The notes beneath the pieces are model-generated. The model saw nothing but the letters and a program-made list of their open reading frames with translations. It was not told the origin of the DNA and did no database searches. From contig JBAXBP010000129.1 of the NCBI GenBank assembly GCA_037141915.1, positions 1 through 9,973 on the forward strand: DNA of 9,973 bases, read 5' to 3'. Positions 1-7,589 of this stretch are shown here, one piece after another. A program made the position numbers and the translations under genes. This DNA comes from CAIRDP01 sp037141915. Lineage in GTDB: Bacteria; Bacteroidota; Bacteroidia; Bacteroidales; FEN-979. Numbering within the stretch: the first letter of the stretch is position 1; every line of letters begins with the position of its first letter.

Positions 1-276
1 GCCGGTTGCCTTGGCCCAGGCCTCGGGTTCATACCAGTCGTGGGTCCATGCTGTCACCGACCATCCCGGAGGTGCGACCTGTTTCAGGGGTGCGATGCTG
101 ATGTCATCGGCAGTGGGGTCATTATGCTTGTCGCCATTGTTGAACCTCTCAACAAAGACCTGGTACCATATAGCCGATTTTGCCCATGAGGGTGGCTGGT
201 CAGGAGCTGTTTTACTTCCCTGGGAATAGGTTGCAGCCTCTATAAAAAGCAGCAAAAAAAATAATATGTTTTTCAT
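1..276 (-). CDS. GH13 alpha-amylase family protein, N-terminal fragment (runs off left edge)
   Basis: Reading the minus strand from the ATG at 276 gives 92 codons with no stop before the window ends, so only the N-terminus is seen. Residues 1 to about 19 look like a type I signal peptide: MKN, a hydrophobic run (ILFFLLLFI), then a likely cut near Ser18-Gln19, with no lipobox cysteine. It is followed by SAIWYQVFVERFNNGD and a DPT segment at about residues 34-54, the first strand of the GH13 barrel as found in alpha-amylases (the W-Y-Q-x-F-V-E-R-F pattern). Catalytic residues would lie downstream and are not visible. Family knowledge suggests hydrolysis of alpha-1,4-glucan in the periplasm or outside the cell. 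The start lies 86 bp after the GH127 stop, the largest gap in the cluster. The GH13 assignment is firm; the subfamily and exact substrate are not. Confidence 0.88.
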   Translation of the reverse strand, partial: MKNILFFLLLFIEAATYSQGSKTAPDQPPSWAKSAIWYQVFVERFNNGDKHNDPTADDISIAPLKQVAPPGWSVTAWTHDWYEPEAWAKATG

Positions 277-362
277 GTTTTTAATTTGTGCTCTACCGGT
301 AAATTACCGCCCCTATAGGGCAGAACCAGGGTCCAGGGCTCTGTCATGGGGTTAAAACTGTT
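277..362 (-). promoter_or_regulatory. Longest intergenic gap, with palindrome and short repeat; possible operator or promoter
   Basis: This 86-bp gap separates the GH127 stop from the start of the left-edge GH13. It holds a perfect 13-bp odd palindrome at 297-309 (CGGTAAATTACCG), 21 bp upstream of the next start codon. Beside it are a 10-bp palindrome at 311-320 (CCCTATAGGG) and a near-tandem direct repeat CCAGGG at 326-331 and 333-338. On the coding strand the first palindrome contains TAATTTAC, which only loosely resembles the Bacteroidota -7 element TAnnTTTG, and no clear -33 TTTG is found. No T-tract follows in the direction of transcription, so it is not an intrinsic terminator. It could be an operator, an RNA hairpin affecting translation of the next gene, or chance. 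Confidence 0.3.
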
Positions 363-2327
363 TTAATCTGTGGATTTTGGTTTGAAGGTGACCTGGCGAA
401 GAATGGTTTGACCCATGGGGACAAGGATAACGGTTTCATCCTTCCCACTTGAAGGATTGTACATGGAGGTGATGAATTCCAGCCTGCCGGGCTTTTTCTG
501 TATCACTTTTTCATTGACAAATTCGAATTTGCCGAATGATAATGGCTTGTAGTACATGTCGCGGAAGCCTTTCAGCGGATAAGCCTTTCCCGGCTGCCCA
601 ATGCTCTCTATCCTCTTTGCCAGTACTATTGCGCCGTACGAAAAATAATATTCCCCCTGGTTGTCAGGGGTTGTAATGACTTCAGGGTAGAAAGTGACGC
701 TGACATCCTGTTCCCCTTTCCACTGCTTATGGATGACAATATACCCTTTTGCATCGCTGTATCCCTCACTGACGCTTATTTTTTTTGCCCAGGAAGGTCT
801 CCTGATCTTCAGATCGAATTCAGTGTCAAACGTTTTTACAGTGAAAACAATGGTATTATCATACGGGTATGAAGTCTGTTCTGTTATCCTGACCTGCTTT
901 CCCCTGAATTCTGTCTCAACCTCGCTGGGGCCAAGCAGTGCAGCGATAATGCCCTGGGCATCCTTCATCCACATATTCTGAACATAATATGGAGCAATCC
1001 TTCCTGCATTGGGGACACAGCATACTGCAACATCCTGGTGCACGGGTGAATACTTATACCTTGTCTGTGTTTTTACCGTGGTGTCCCCGTTAAGCCCGCC
1101 TCTCATAGACCAGGAATTGTCGGTCTTAAGGTATGCGATGGAACTTTCAAAAGGGTTTCGGGCTCCCTGGGCGGCATTGAAGAAGATATTCTCGGCCAGG
1201 TCTCCGAAGGAGGCATCTCCTGTCTTGGAAAGGAGGTCTGTGTATGAATTCATGAGTTCATGGATGGAACAGTATTCGTAACCATGGTCAGTGGCATCAG
1301 CCTTATTGCCTGCAATCCACTCATCACCCGATGGCCCTCCCGAAGGATTGAGTTCAAGATTGATCTTACTGATGAAATTCTTCAGGGCCAGTTTAAGTGC
1401 AGGGTTCCCCGAGGCATAATATGCCGCAGCAACCGGGCGGAGGTGCTCGTAGGTATGCACCCCGTGCCCTTTAAGCGGCAATGACGTTTCGACCAGTTTT
1501 CCATACTGGGCATCCTCGTTAAGTACCTGTTCCGAAAAGTCCTTATAAAGAAAAATACAGTAATCCCTGTATTCGGTCTTCCCCGTGATCCTCCATAATT
1601 CCTCGAGAACATCGGTAAAGACAAGGCCGTGCGTAAGTCCGCCCGCATCAGGGTTTACCGAATGGAAAGGGTGGGAGGCATAGGCGGGGTAATTCTTCAT
1701 GACATTGGCAACGGCTGCTTCAATGTCTTTGAGAACGGTGAAATTCCTGACGAATTCATACCAGGCAAGCAGGCCCCTGAGGGCTGTTGTTTTTGCCCAG
1801 AGTTCCCCGTTTTCATTATCGAAATTGTACCTCAGGTCCTTGTCGTAGATCCCCAGGTAACCATCAGCATCCTCTTTCGTAAGCATCCTCTGTACATAAT
1901 CCTTTGCCCTCGAGAGATGGTTCTGGTCGCCTGCAAGAATCGCTGAACGTATATAGCCATCCCTCCAGTTGCTCTGGGTCTCGCTGTTCCACCATAAAAA
2001 CTGGGCCTGCAGCTGCCCGTTCTCAGTGATGGCGCCAACATCTTTTGCCTTGACATTCCTGCTCAACCTGTTCCTGCCGTAGATATCGTCAGTCAGGATT
2101 AGATCAGGGACCAGTGAATCGAGATGACCTGTAAACCCGTCAAGGTTTGATTGTATCTCGTCTTTGATCCAACCCGCAGGCAGAACAGTGAAGAAAGGAA
2201 GTGGTTCGAAAGCTTCCTTCAGGGGTGCAGTTTTCCGAAATGCACTATTGTCCTGGGCTTCGCATCTTAAGGCAGCTGTCAGTATTGCTGAAACGAGCAG
2301 GATCAGACAAATAAAAGAGGTCCTCAT
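363..2327 (-). CDS. GH127 (DUF1680) family glycoside hydrolase, beta-L-arabinofuranosidase-like, secreted
   Basis: This 654-residue protein is close in length to the characterised GH127 enzyme HypBA1 of Bifidobacterium longum (about 658). That enzyme removes beta-L-arabinofuranose using a zinc-bound cysteine nucleophile. The HypBA1 zinc site (Glu338, Cys340, Cys417, Cys418) has clear counterparts here: Glu351 and Cys353 in YEYCS, and the pair Cys436-Cys437 in VCCVPN. Glu336 in GDEW is a plausible match for the acid/base Glu322. Residues about 60-450 form the helical barrel part and about 460-650 the beta-sandwich part. The N-terminus is a type I signal peptide with a likely cut after Ala24 (CEA-QD). 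Cys22 follows an arginine and is a poor lipobox, so a soluble periplasmic enzyme is expected. It starts 40 bp after the compact GH13 gene. The family is strongly supported; the true sugar is uncertain, because DUF1680 relatives include several specificities and the neighbours point to alpha-glucan. Confidence 0.9.
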   Translation of the reverse strand: MRTSFICLILLVSAILTAALRCEAQDNSAFRKTAPLKEAFEPLPFFTVLPAGWIKDEIQSNLDGFTGHLDSLVPDLILTDDIYGRNRLSRNVKAKDVGAITENGQLQAQFLWWNSETQSNWRDGYIRSAILAGDQNHLSRAKDYVQRMLTKEDADGYLGIYDKDLRYNFDNENGELWAKTTALRGLLAWYEFVRNFTVLKDIEAAVANVMKNYPAYASHPFHSVNPDAGGLTHGLVFTDVLEELWRITGKTEYRDYCIFLYKDFSEQVLNEDAQYGKLVETSLPLKGHGVHTYEHLRPVAAAYYASGNPALKLALKNFISKINLELNPSGGPSGDEWIAGNKADATDHGYEYCSIHELMNSYTDLLSKTGDASFGDLAENIFFNAAQGARNPFESSIAYLKTDNSWSMRGGLNGDTTVKTQTRYKYSPVHQDVAVCCVPNAGRIAPYYVQNMWMKDAQGIIAALLGPSEVETEFRGKQVRITEQTSYPYDNTIVFTVKTFDTEFDLKIRRPSWAKKISVSEGYSDAKGYIVIHKQWKGEQDVSVTFYPEVITTPDNQGEYYFSYGAIVLAKRIESIGQPGKAYPLKGFRDMYYKPLSFGKFEFVNEKVIQKKPGRLEFITSMYNPSSGKDETVILVPMGQTILRQVTFKPKSTD

Positions 2328-2367
2328 AAATTATTATTCTTTTTAGCCCGGCGGAAATAATGTTCGG

Positions 2368-3726
2368 CTATATTTTCTGGTATACCAGGTATTCCCATAC
2401 TCCCAGTTTGATTCCTGCATTTTTCCCTGTAACAGGCTTCTCCTTGCCGAATACAGGCACCCAGTTCTCAGCCGGCAGTCCGTCGGGGAATTTGACATTA
2501 CAGGGTTTTGAAGAGAGGTTCAGGATGACAAGGATCTTGTTCCCGTCTTTTTCCCTGGTGAAGGAGTAAACTGATTTTTCCTGGTCGTTACGGACTTTCA
2601 CCAGCGGCCCGCCGGCATCCCCGTTGAGCAGCGCCTTGTTTGATTTCTTAAGGCCGCAAAGCGTGGTGTAGAAACCTTCAAGCGGAAAGGTTCCCCAATT
2701 GACAGTATCCTTGTCGAAAAACCTCAGGCTTTTGCTCATGGCCGATTCCTGGCCTGTATAGATGAGGGGAAAGCCAGGGAAGGTAAAGAACAAAACGGCA
2801 AAAGCCCGGGCAGCAGGTCCCAGCCTTTTGTACTCGCTGCCATTCCAGGAGTTTTCATCATGGTTCGTGGTAAATCTCATCCTGTAGGCATCGGCAGGAT
2901 ATTTTTTTGTTTCAGTTTTGTAGTTTGAATCGATCTTATCGGCAGTTGCCTTGCCTTGTGCTATATCGTTCCCCAGTTTGTACAGATCCCAGGAATAGGT
3001 AGCGTCAAATGCGGTGTCATGCATTTCGGGGGTTTCCCATTCGGCCAGTGTGAAGATGGGCTTAATCTTTCTTACTTCAGGCATGGCCTGGTTCCAGAAG
3101 CTCACCGGAAGCATGCCGGCCACATCACAACGATAACCGTCGATATTGGCTTCCTTTACCCAGAAACACAAAGCATCGGTCATATACTTCCTCAGTCCCG
3201 GCTTGGTGTAATCGAGCCCTGCTACATCGGTCCAGTCTGGAACGGGGGGTATGATCTTCCCGGTGGAATCTTTCTTGTACCATTCGGGATGCTCTGTAAT
3301 AAGGTTGTTGTCCCAGGCCGTATGATTGGCAACCCAGTCGATGATGACATACATGCCAAGCTCATGGGCTTTTTTCACCAGTTCCTTCAGGTCGGCCATG
3401 GTTCCGAACTCGGGGTTCACGGCAAGGTAATCTTTTACTGCATAATAACTGCCGAGGCTTCCTTTGCGGTTCTTTACCCCGATTGGATTTACAGGCATCA
3501 GCCAGAGGATGTCAACTCCCATCTTTTTAAGCCTGGGGAGATGTTGCTGGAAAGCTTTGAATGTACCTTCGGGGGTGTATTGTCTTAGATTCACCTCGTA
3601 AATGGTTGCATTGCGGGTCCATTCGTTGTGGACCAGCTTTAAGCTTTCTGATTTTGTTTCGGTTTTTGGTTTGCATGAGATCATGACCACCAGGATTGCT
3701 GCGATGAAGATCAGTGTCCTTTTCAT
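2368..3726 (-). CDS. Compact GH13 alpha-amylase family lipoprotein
   Basis: The protein has 452 residues and a complete GH13 catalytic set. Region I is DWVANH (Asp130 to His135). Region II is GYRCDVA, with nucleophile Asp201. Region III is LAEWE, with acid/base Glu229. Region IV is FTTNHDEN, with Asp290. The barrel begins at TIYEVNLRQY (about 41) and a short C-terminal beta domain follows at about 365-452. There is no N-terminal carbohydrate-binding module, so the enzyme is nearly a bare catalytic domain. The N-terminus has a hydrophobic run ending in MISC, making Cys18 the likely lipidated residue; KPKTETKSE follows as a flexible linker. It should be anchored to the outer membrane, facing either side. 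Region II lacks the Lys-His pair that many alpha-amylases carry after the nucleophile, so specificity may differ from a classic alpha-amylase, perhaps oligosaccharide hydrolysis or glucosyl transfer. The start lies 4 bp after the stop of the upstream gene, which suggests translational coupling. Confidence 0.9.
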   Translation of the reverse strand: MKRTLIFIAAILVVMISCKPKTETKSESLKLVHNEWTRNATIYEVNLRQYTPEGTFKAFQQHLPRLKKMGVDILWLMPVNPIGVKNRKGSLGSYYAVKDYLAVNPEFGTMADLKELVKKAHELGMYVIIDWVANHTAWDNNLITEHPEWYKKDSTGKIIPPVPDWTDVAGLDYTKPGLRKYMTDALCFWVKEANIDGYRCDVAGMLPVSFWNQAMPEVRKIKPIFTLAEWETPEMHDTAFDATYSWDLYKLGNDIAQGKATADKIDSNYKTETKKYPADAYRMRFTTNHDENSWNGSEYKRLGPAARAFAVLFFTFPGFPLIYTGQESAMSKSLRFFDKDTVNWGTFPLEGFYTTLCGLKKSNKALLNGDAGGPLVKVRNDQEKSVYSFTREKDGNKILVILNLSSKPCNVKFPDGLPAENWVPVFGKEKPVTGKNAGIKLGVWEYLVYQKI

Positions 3727-3730
3727 ATAT

Positions 3731-6118
3731 TTAATTGCTTAAAATTTCAAATGAGTTTCCACCAAGGTCGATAGTTGCTTTGCCTTTTGCCGAACTGAAC
3801 TGACCTCCGAAATTCGGTGTAAAAACTGAACCGGCGAAGCGTTCAGGGATATCAAATTCTATCTTCTTTGAGTTCCTGTCCTTGTTGAAGATCACGATCA
3901 CGGCTTTATCAAAATAGGAACGCATGTATATGAAGACTTTATCGCCTGTTTTTATGGTTGTGAAATCACCGTAGATAAGGGGCATGCTTGTGCGCCTCAG
4001 GTTTACAAGTTTCGTGGTAAGAGCCAGGTTATGCCTTTCGTGGGGATTCAGGCTGTCGAATTTCATCATCCTGCGGTTATCGGGGTCGCCAGCCCCGGGC
4101 ATTCCGTATTCGTCACCGTAATAGATAACCGGTATTCCCGGGATGCTCATGTTGAAAGCCATAAGGGAAGCCAGTTTACGGTATCCCACGGTATCTTTCA
4201 CTTCAACATCACGTTTCCACCCTGCGTCGTGCTCGTCTTCGTTAAAACTTAATGCACCGCTGGCAAAGGAAATAAAACGTGACATGTCCTGGTTCCCCGT
4301 TATGTTCCCCATGAGGTTATGCTCTCCAAAGTAGCTGAACGATTGCTGAAGCGAATAGTTCAGGTCGCGGAAAGAAGTATAGTCCTGGGCAAAGGTATTC
4401 TTTGCATCCCAATAAAGATTGAACTCAAACTGGGCATCCAGCATACCGGGGCTGATATAACTCTTTATAAGTTCACGGCTGCCGAAGGTTTCACCGATCT
4501 GGTAAACTTTGCGTTTCTGGGGGACTTCAACCTGCAGGTTGAGTTTTTTCGTCAGAACCCTCCAGTAGTTCTCGGGCACATGTTTTGCCGCATCATGCCT
4601 GAACCCGTCAATATTATATTCCCTGATCCAGAATGCTGCCGAATCGGAGACCATTTCGGTCACTTCGGGCTTTGTCAGGTCAAAAGTCGGAAGGAATATA
4701 TCGAACCAGGTGGTCAGGCGCTGTTCGTCAAAAAGCCTGATGTTCTTTCTTTTTCGGGGGAGGTCCAGCTGGGTGATCCAGTCGGGATGTGCCTTAAACA
4801 CAGGATATTCCTGGTGGGCATGATGTGAAACGAAATCCAGGACGATATTAAGGCCCTGCCCGTGTGCATCGTTAACGAGTTTGTGCAACTCCTCTGCAGT
4901 GCCGAACCTTGTATCAACCGTGGCAAGGGTTATTGGCCAGTAGCCGTGATAACCCGAAAACTTACGGTGGGGAGCCGGGTACTCTACATATCCCTTCAGT
5001 GGATTCTGGGTGATGGGGGAGATCCAGAGCGTATTTACGCCAAGTTTTGTGAAATAACCTTCATCTATGGCTTTTGTGATGCCATCCAGGTCGCCTCCCA
5101 TGTAATTTACTTTATTGTCAATGTCCTTATCGGCTATAGGAGCGTTATTCTTCCTGTTCCCGTCACGGAAGCGGTCCACCATCATAAAATACAATATCAT
5201 TGCTTCCTGGTCGGCCCTCGTAAGCTTTGAAGCGTCGGTTATGACTTTTCCATCTTTCAGCGGCACCAGGATCTCGTTGGATGTCCCGTATTTATTGATG
5301 GCCCATGCCCTGATGAAGCTGCGTTCAAATGAACCAGCCGTTTTAGGCACGTTCAACTGTATGCCGCTGCTGTCCTGTTTCCAGAATTTGCTGTCGAGGA
5401 TATGATTTTCCCAGAGTATAAAGATAGTGTCGGCTTTGTTTTTCAGGCCCAGGCTGAGTTTTTTTCCACCTGCATCTTTGGTATACAGTACAGGGAGGTT
5501 CGATGAATTCAGGTTGCCGAGGGTCAGCAGGGAGTTATACCCGCCGCTGCCATTCGAAACGGAATCGGGGTTTTTCCTGTCCGACATCCACTTTTTGTCA
5601 CAGACTATTTTATACTGGTATTTACCAGGGAAAAGGTGCAGGTCATAATACCATTTGCCGTCTTTCTGGAACATATAACTTGCCGAAGGATTCCATTCGT
5701 TCATCTGCCCTGCAATCTGTACTTTCCTGTACTTTTTGTTCCCCGGATCAAAACAGAAACGATAATTGATCTTTAGCGAGCGTTCAAGCAGGAGGGAGTA
5801 TGAAAATCCCTTTGACCACACGGTAAGGACTCCAAGCCGTGGAATGCTTGCCCCTGCCGGCTTAATGATCATTTTCGAAGAATCAGAGGTTATCCTTGCA
5901 GTAATGGAGCGGTCGGTGGAAAACGAATCTATTTTATTCGGGTAGAGGAAATAATCACCCAGTTCAATGACGGTGGAATCCGTTGTGTTTACCGTTACCG
6001 GGGCCACCAGTTTCAGCATCTGCGGTTCTTTTGACACAGGGATGTCGGTCTTTGAACCGCATGACTGCATAAGCAGGGCGAAGCCGCAGGTTAACAAAAG
6101 AAAAGATAAATACCTCAT
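3731..6118 (-). CDS. Large multidomain GH13 alpha-amylase lipoprotein with CBM48-like module
   Basis: The protein has 795 residues. Residues 1-20 form a lipoprotein signal ending in LMQSC (Cys20; the earlier Cys11 is less likely). Residues about 30-115 are beta-rich and unassigned. About 116-200 is an E-set/CBM48-like glycogen-binding module (IAGQMNEWNP, then GKWYYDLHLFPGKYQYKI). About 205-290 is another beta-rich segment. The GH13 barrel follows at about 305-700 (YFMMVDRFRDGN) and a domain C at about 710-795. Catalytic residues are nucleophile Asp509 in GFRHDAAKH, acid/base Glu543 in IGETFG, and Asp611 in GNQD. Region V is LPTFDL, about 476-481. Lys512-His513 after the nucleophile match classic alpha-1,4-specific amylases. 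Region I reads DFVSHH (usual form DxVxNH) and region IV reads NQD (usual NHD). Upstream of the ATG, AAGGA sits 4 nt away, one of the few Shine-Dalgarno-like sites here. It is probably a surface or periplasmic alpha-glucan hydrolase, separated by 30 bp from the esterase gene. Confidence 0.9.
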   Translation of the reverse strand: MRYLSFLLLTCGFALLMQSCGSKTDIPVSKEPQMLKLVAPVTVNTTDSTVIELGDYFLYPNKIDSFSTDRSITARITSDSSKMIIKPAGASIPRLGVLTVWSKGFSYSLLLERSLKINYRFCFDPGNKKYRKVQIAGQMNEWNPSASYMFQKDGKWYYDLHLFPGKYQYKIVCDKKWMSDRKNPDSVSNGSGGYNSLLTLGNLNSSNLPVLYTKDAGGKKLSLGLKNKADTIFILWENHILDSKFWKQDSSGIQLNVPKTAGSFERSFIRAWAINKYGTSNEILVPLKDGKVITDASKLTRADQEAMILYFMMVDRFRDGNRKNNAPIADKDIDNKVNYMGGDLDGITKAIDEGYFTKLGVNTLWISPITQNPLKGYVEYPAPHRKFSGYHGYWPITLATVDTRFGTAEELHKLVNDAHGQGLNIVLDFVSHHAHQEYPVFKAHPDWITQLDLPRKRKNIRLFDEQRLTTWFDIFLPTFDLTKPEVTEMVSDSAAFWIREYNIDGFRHDAAKHVPENYWRVLTKKLNLQVEVPQKRKVYQIGETFGSRELIKSYISPGMLDAQFEFNLYWDAKNTFAQDYTSFRDLNYSLQQSFSYFGEHNLMGNITGNQDMSRFISFASGALSFNEDEHDAGWKRDVEVKDTVGYRKLASLMAFNMSIPGIPVIYYGDEYGMPGAGDPDNRRMMKFDSLNPHERHNLALTTKLVNLRRTSMPLIYGDFTTIKTGDKVFIYMRSYFDKAVIVIFNKDRNSKKIEFDIPERFAGSVFTPNFGGQFSSAKGKATIDLGGNSFEILSN

Positions 6119-6148
6119 ATGATCCTTATTTAATGATTGTTGTTTACT

Positions 6149-7579
6149 TTAATTAATAATCGTTAAAACCTTACTGGCGGTGAATCCCCCGACTTCAAGA
6201 GTGCAAAGGTAATTCCCCGCGCTAAGGTATTTGTTGCTGTACCTGATGCAGTTTGCAGAGTCATGAACAATGCCCGCCATGATAGGATCGACGAGCCTGC
6301 CTGTATAATCCCGGAGGTTGAGCTTTACCCTTGAGCCTGCCGGTACTGTAAAGCGTATTTCGGTATCCCCCCTGAACGGGTTCGGGCAGTTTTGTTCAAT
6401 GCGGATGTCATTCCGTTTAATGTTTTCATTGATCCCGCTGGTAAAGGGGAAAAACTGCATCAGCGGCAGCCTCAGGTGTTCTTTCCAGTTGCCCCAGCTG
6501 TGGCCTTCATGGATCTCACGGAAGGAATACGGGTATCCTTTAGCTTTAAGAAGGTTTGCGAGGTTCTGGACCATGGGGATCAGGATGGCAATGTCGTAAG
6601 TGCCAATGTCAAGATAAAAGTCAAGATTCAATTTTGGTCCGTCCTGCAGGGTTTTGGTAATGGAATCTATCACATCGCTGGATTGGGCCGCTATCCTTCC
6701 GAAGCAAAGAGGCTTTTTCACTCCGAGGTAAAGGGAGATATTCCCCCCGTCGGAAGCCCCGAGGGTTGCACGTTTCATGGGATCCTTGCTGGTCTTATAC
6801 TTCTGATCTATGAAGGGCATCAGCTCGGTTGTGATAAATGAGGTGAACAGGTCAATCTTTGTACCGGCATATTCAGGCTGGCGGTCAACAGGCGGAACAA
6901 ACACCGCGATCACGGGATTGATCATCTGGTGGGCGATAAGGTAATCGAGAACATTCCAGGCCGATCCCAGGTTTATGTAATCCAGCCCGTCATGGAACAG
7001 GATCACAGGGTATTCTTTTTCGGGGGTATACCTGGCGGGAAGGTAAACCCTGATCTGCCTTGAATTATTAAGAATGTTACTGTGAAAAACAGTGTCCCTG
7101 AATATCCCATGCGGAATATTATCATAGAACTGAACCTCAGGAGGAGAGGTATTTCCGCTCATCCTCAGTTCAGAGTTAGGGCCAAAACCTCCCACGCAGG
7201 TTTTAGGGTTCCTCGGATCGAGTATCCAGTTGTTTCCTCCCGTGACAAGTTTATAATCCAGCCTCGCATCCGCTTCGTACGTCTTTGTAAGGTGCCAGAA
7301 AGTCGTCCCTTGTATCAGTCCAAGGGGCTGGTCAGGGTTCCATCCCGTTGCATCACCTGCCATGGAAACTGAACTGACGGCCCCTGTATAAATAAAATGT
7401 GCAACGCTGTCATTTTCAATATAGGGAAATGCAGGACAGGCATTGATGAAACTGTCGGCAACGGCCTGCCTCTGATTTTGAGGGAGGCTGTTGATCCTGT
7501 TGAGGAAGTGTTGAAAAGCCTGGGCTCCTGCCCCATAAGTGGTCAGTAAGAACATCAGTACAAGAATGAACTTTCGCAT
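6149..7579 (-). CDS. Secreted CE1-type esterase with N-terminal E-set module and T9SS C-terminal sorting domain
   Basis: I chose the ATG at 7579 (476 residues), 10 bp after the transporter stop, because it gives a clean signal peptide: MRK, a hydrophobic run, and a cut near GAGAQA at about residue 21. The upstream in-frame ATG at 7612 would add 11 polar residues before it and overlap the transporter. Residues about 58-125 resemble an E-set/CBM48 fold (VSMAGDATGWNP, later WILDPRNP). About 165-380 is an alpha/beta-hydrolase of the putative esterase family (PF00756, as in enterochelin and feruloyl esterases). It has nucleophile Ser276 in GASDGG, a likely acid at Asp324 or Asp329 (LDIGTYD), and His360 in HEGHSWGNW. 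Residues about 393-476 match a type A T9SS sorting domain (IEQNCPNPFRGDTEIRF, then LSAGNYLCTLEVGG), so export across the outer membrane is expected. The esterase fold is firm; the ester cleaved is unknown. Confidence 0.87.
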   Translation of the reverse strand: MRKFILVLMFLLTTYGAGAQAFQHFLNRINSLPQNQRQAVADSFINACPAFPYIENDSVAHFIYTGAVSSVSMAGDATGWNPDQPLGLIQGTTFWHLTKTYEADARLDYKLVTGGNNWILDPRNPKTCVGGFGPNSELRMSGNTSPPEVQFYDNIPHGIFRDTVFHSNILNNSRQIRVYLPARYTPEKEYPVILFHDGLDYINLGSAWNVLDYLIAHQMINPVIAVFVPPVDRQPEYAGTKIDLFTSFITTELMPFIDQKYKTSKDPMKRATLGASDGGNISLYLGVKKPLCFGRIAAQSSDVIDSITKTLQDGPKLNLDFYLDIGTYDIAILIPMVQNLANLLKAKGYPYSFREIHEGHSWGNWKEHLRLPLMQFFPFTSGINENIKRNDIRIEQNCPNPFRGDTEIRFTVPAGSRVKLNLRDYTGRLVDPIMAGIVHDSANCIRYSNKYLSAGNYLCTLEVGGFTASKVLTIIN

Positions 7580-7589
7580 ACTAAGGTTT

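Noticed and set aside
2262..2264. Cys22 of the GH127 protein as a lipoprotein anchor
   Set aside because: The preceding residues are A-L-R, with arginine directly before the cysteine, which does not fit even a relaxed lipobox; a type I cut after Ala24 fits better.
2345..2369. Imperfect inverted repeat AGCC...GGCT at the GH13/GH127 junction, possible terminator
   Set aside because: The stem is only four pairs before a mismatch or bulge, the loop is long, and an A-rich rather than T-rich tract follows in the direction of transcription.
2956..3588. A 210-codon open frame on the plus strand
   Set aside because: It lies wholly antisense to the compact GH13 gene, whose catalytic motifs are intact. 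Its translation has no recognisable domain, signal or plausible composition, so it is a shadow frame.
4319..4828. A 169-codon plus-strand open frame
   Set aside because: It is antisense to the catalytic barrel of the 795-residue GH13 and shows no family motif.
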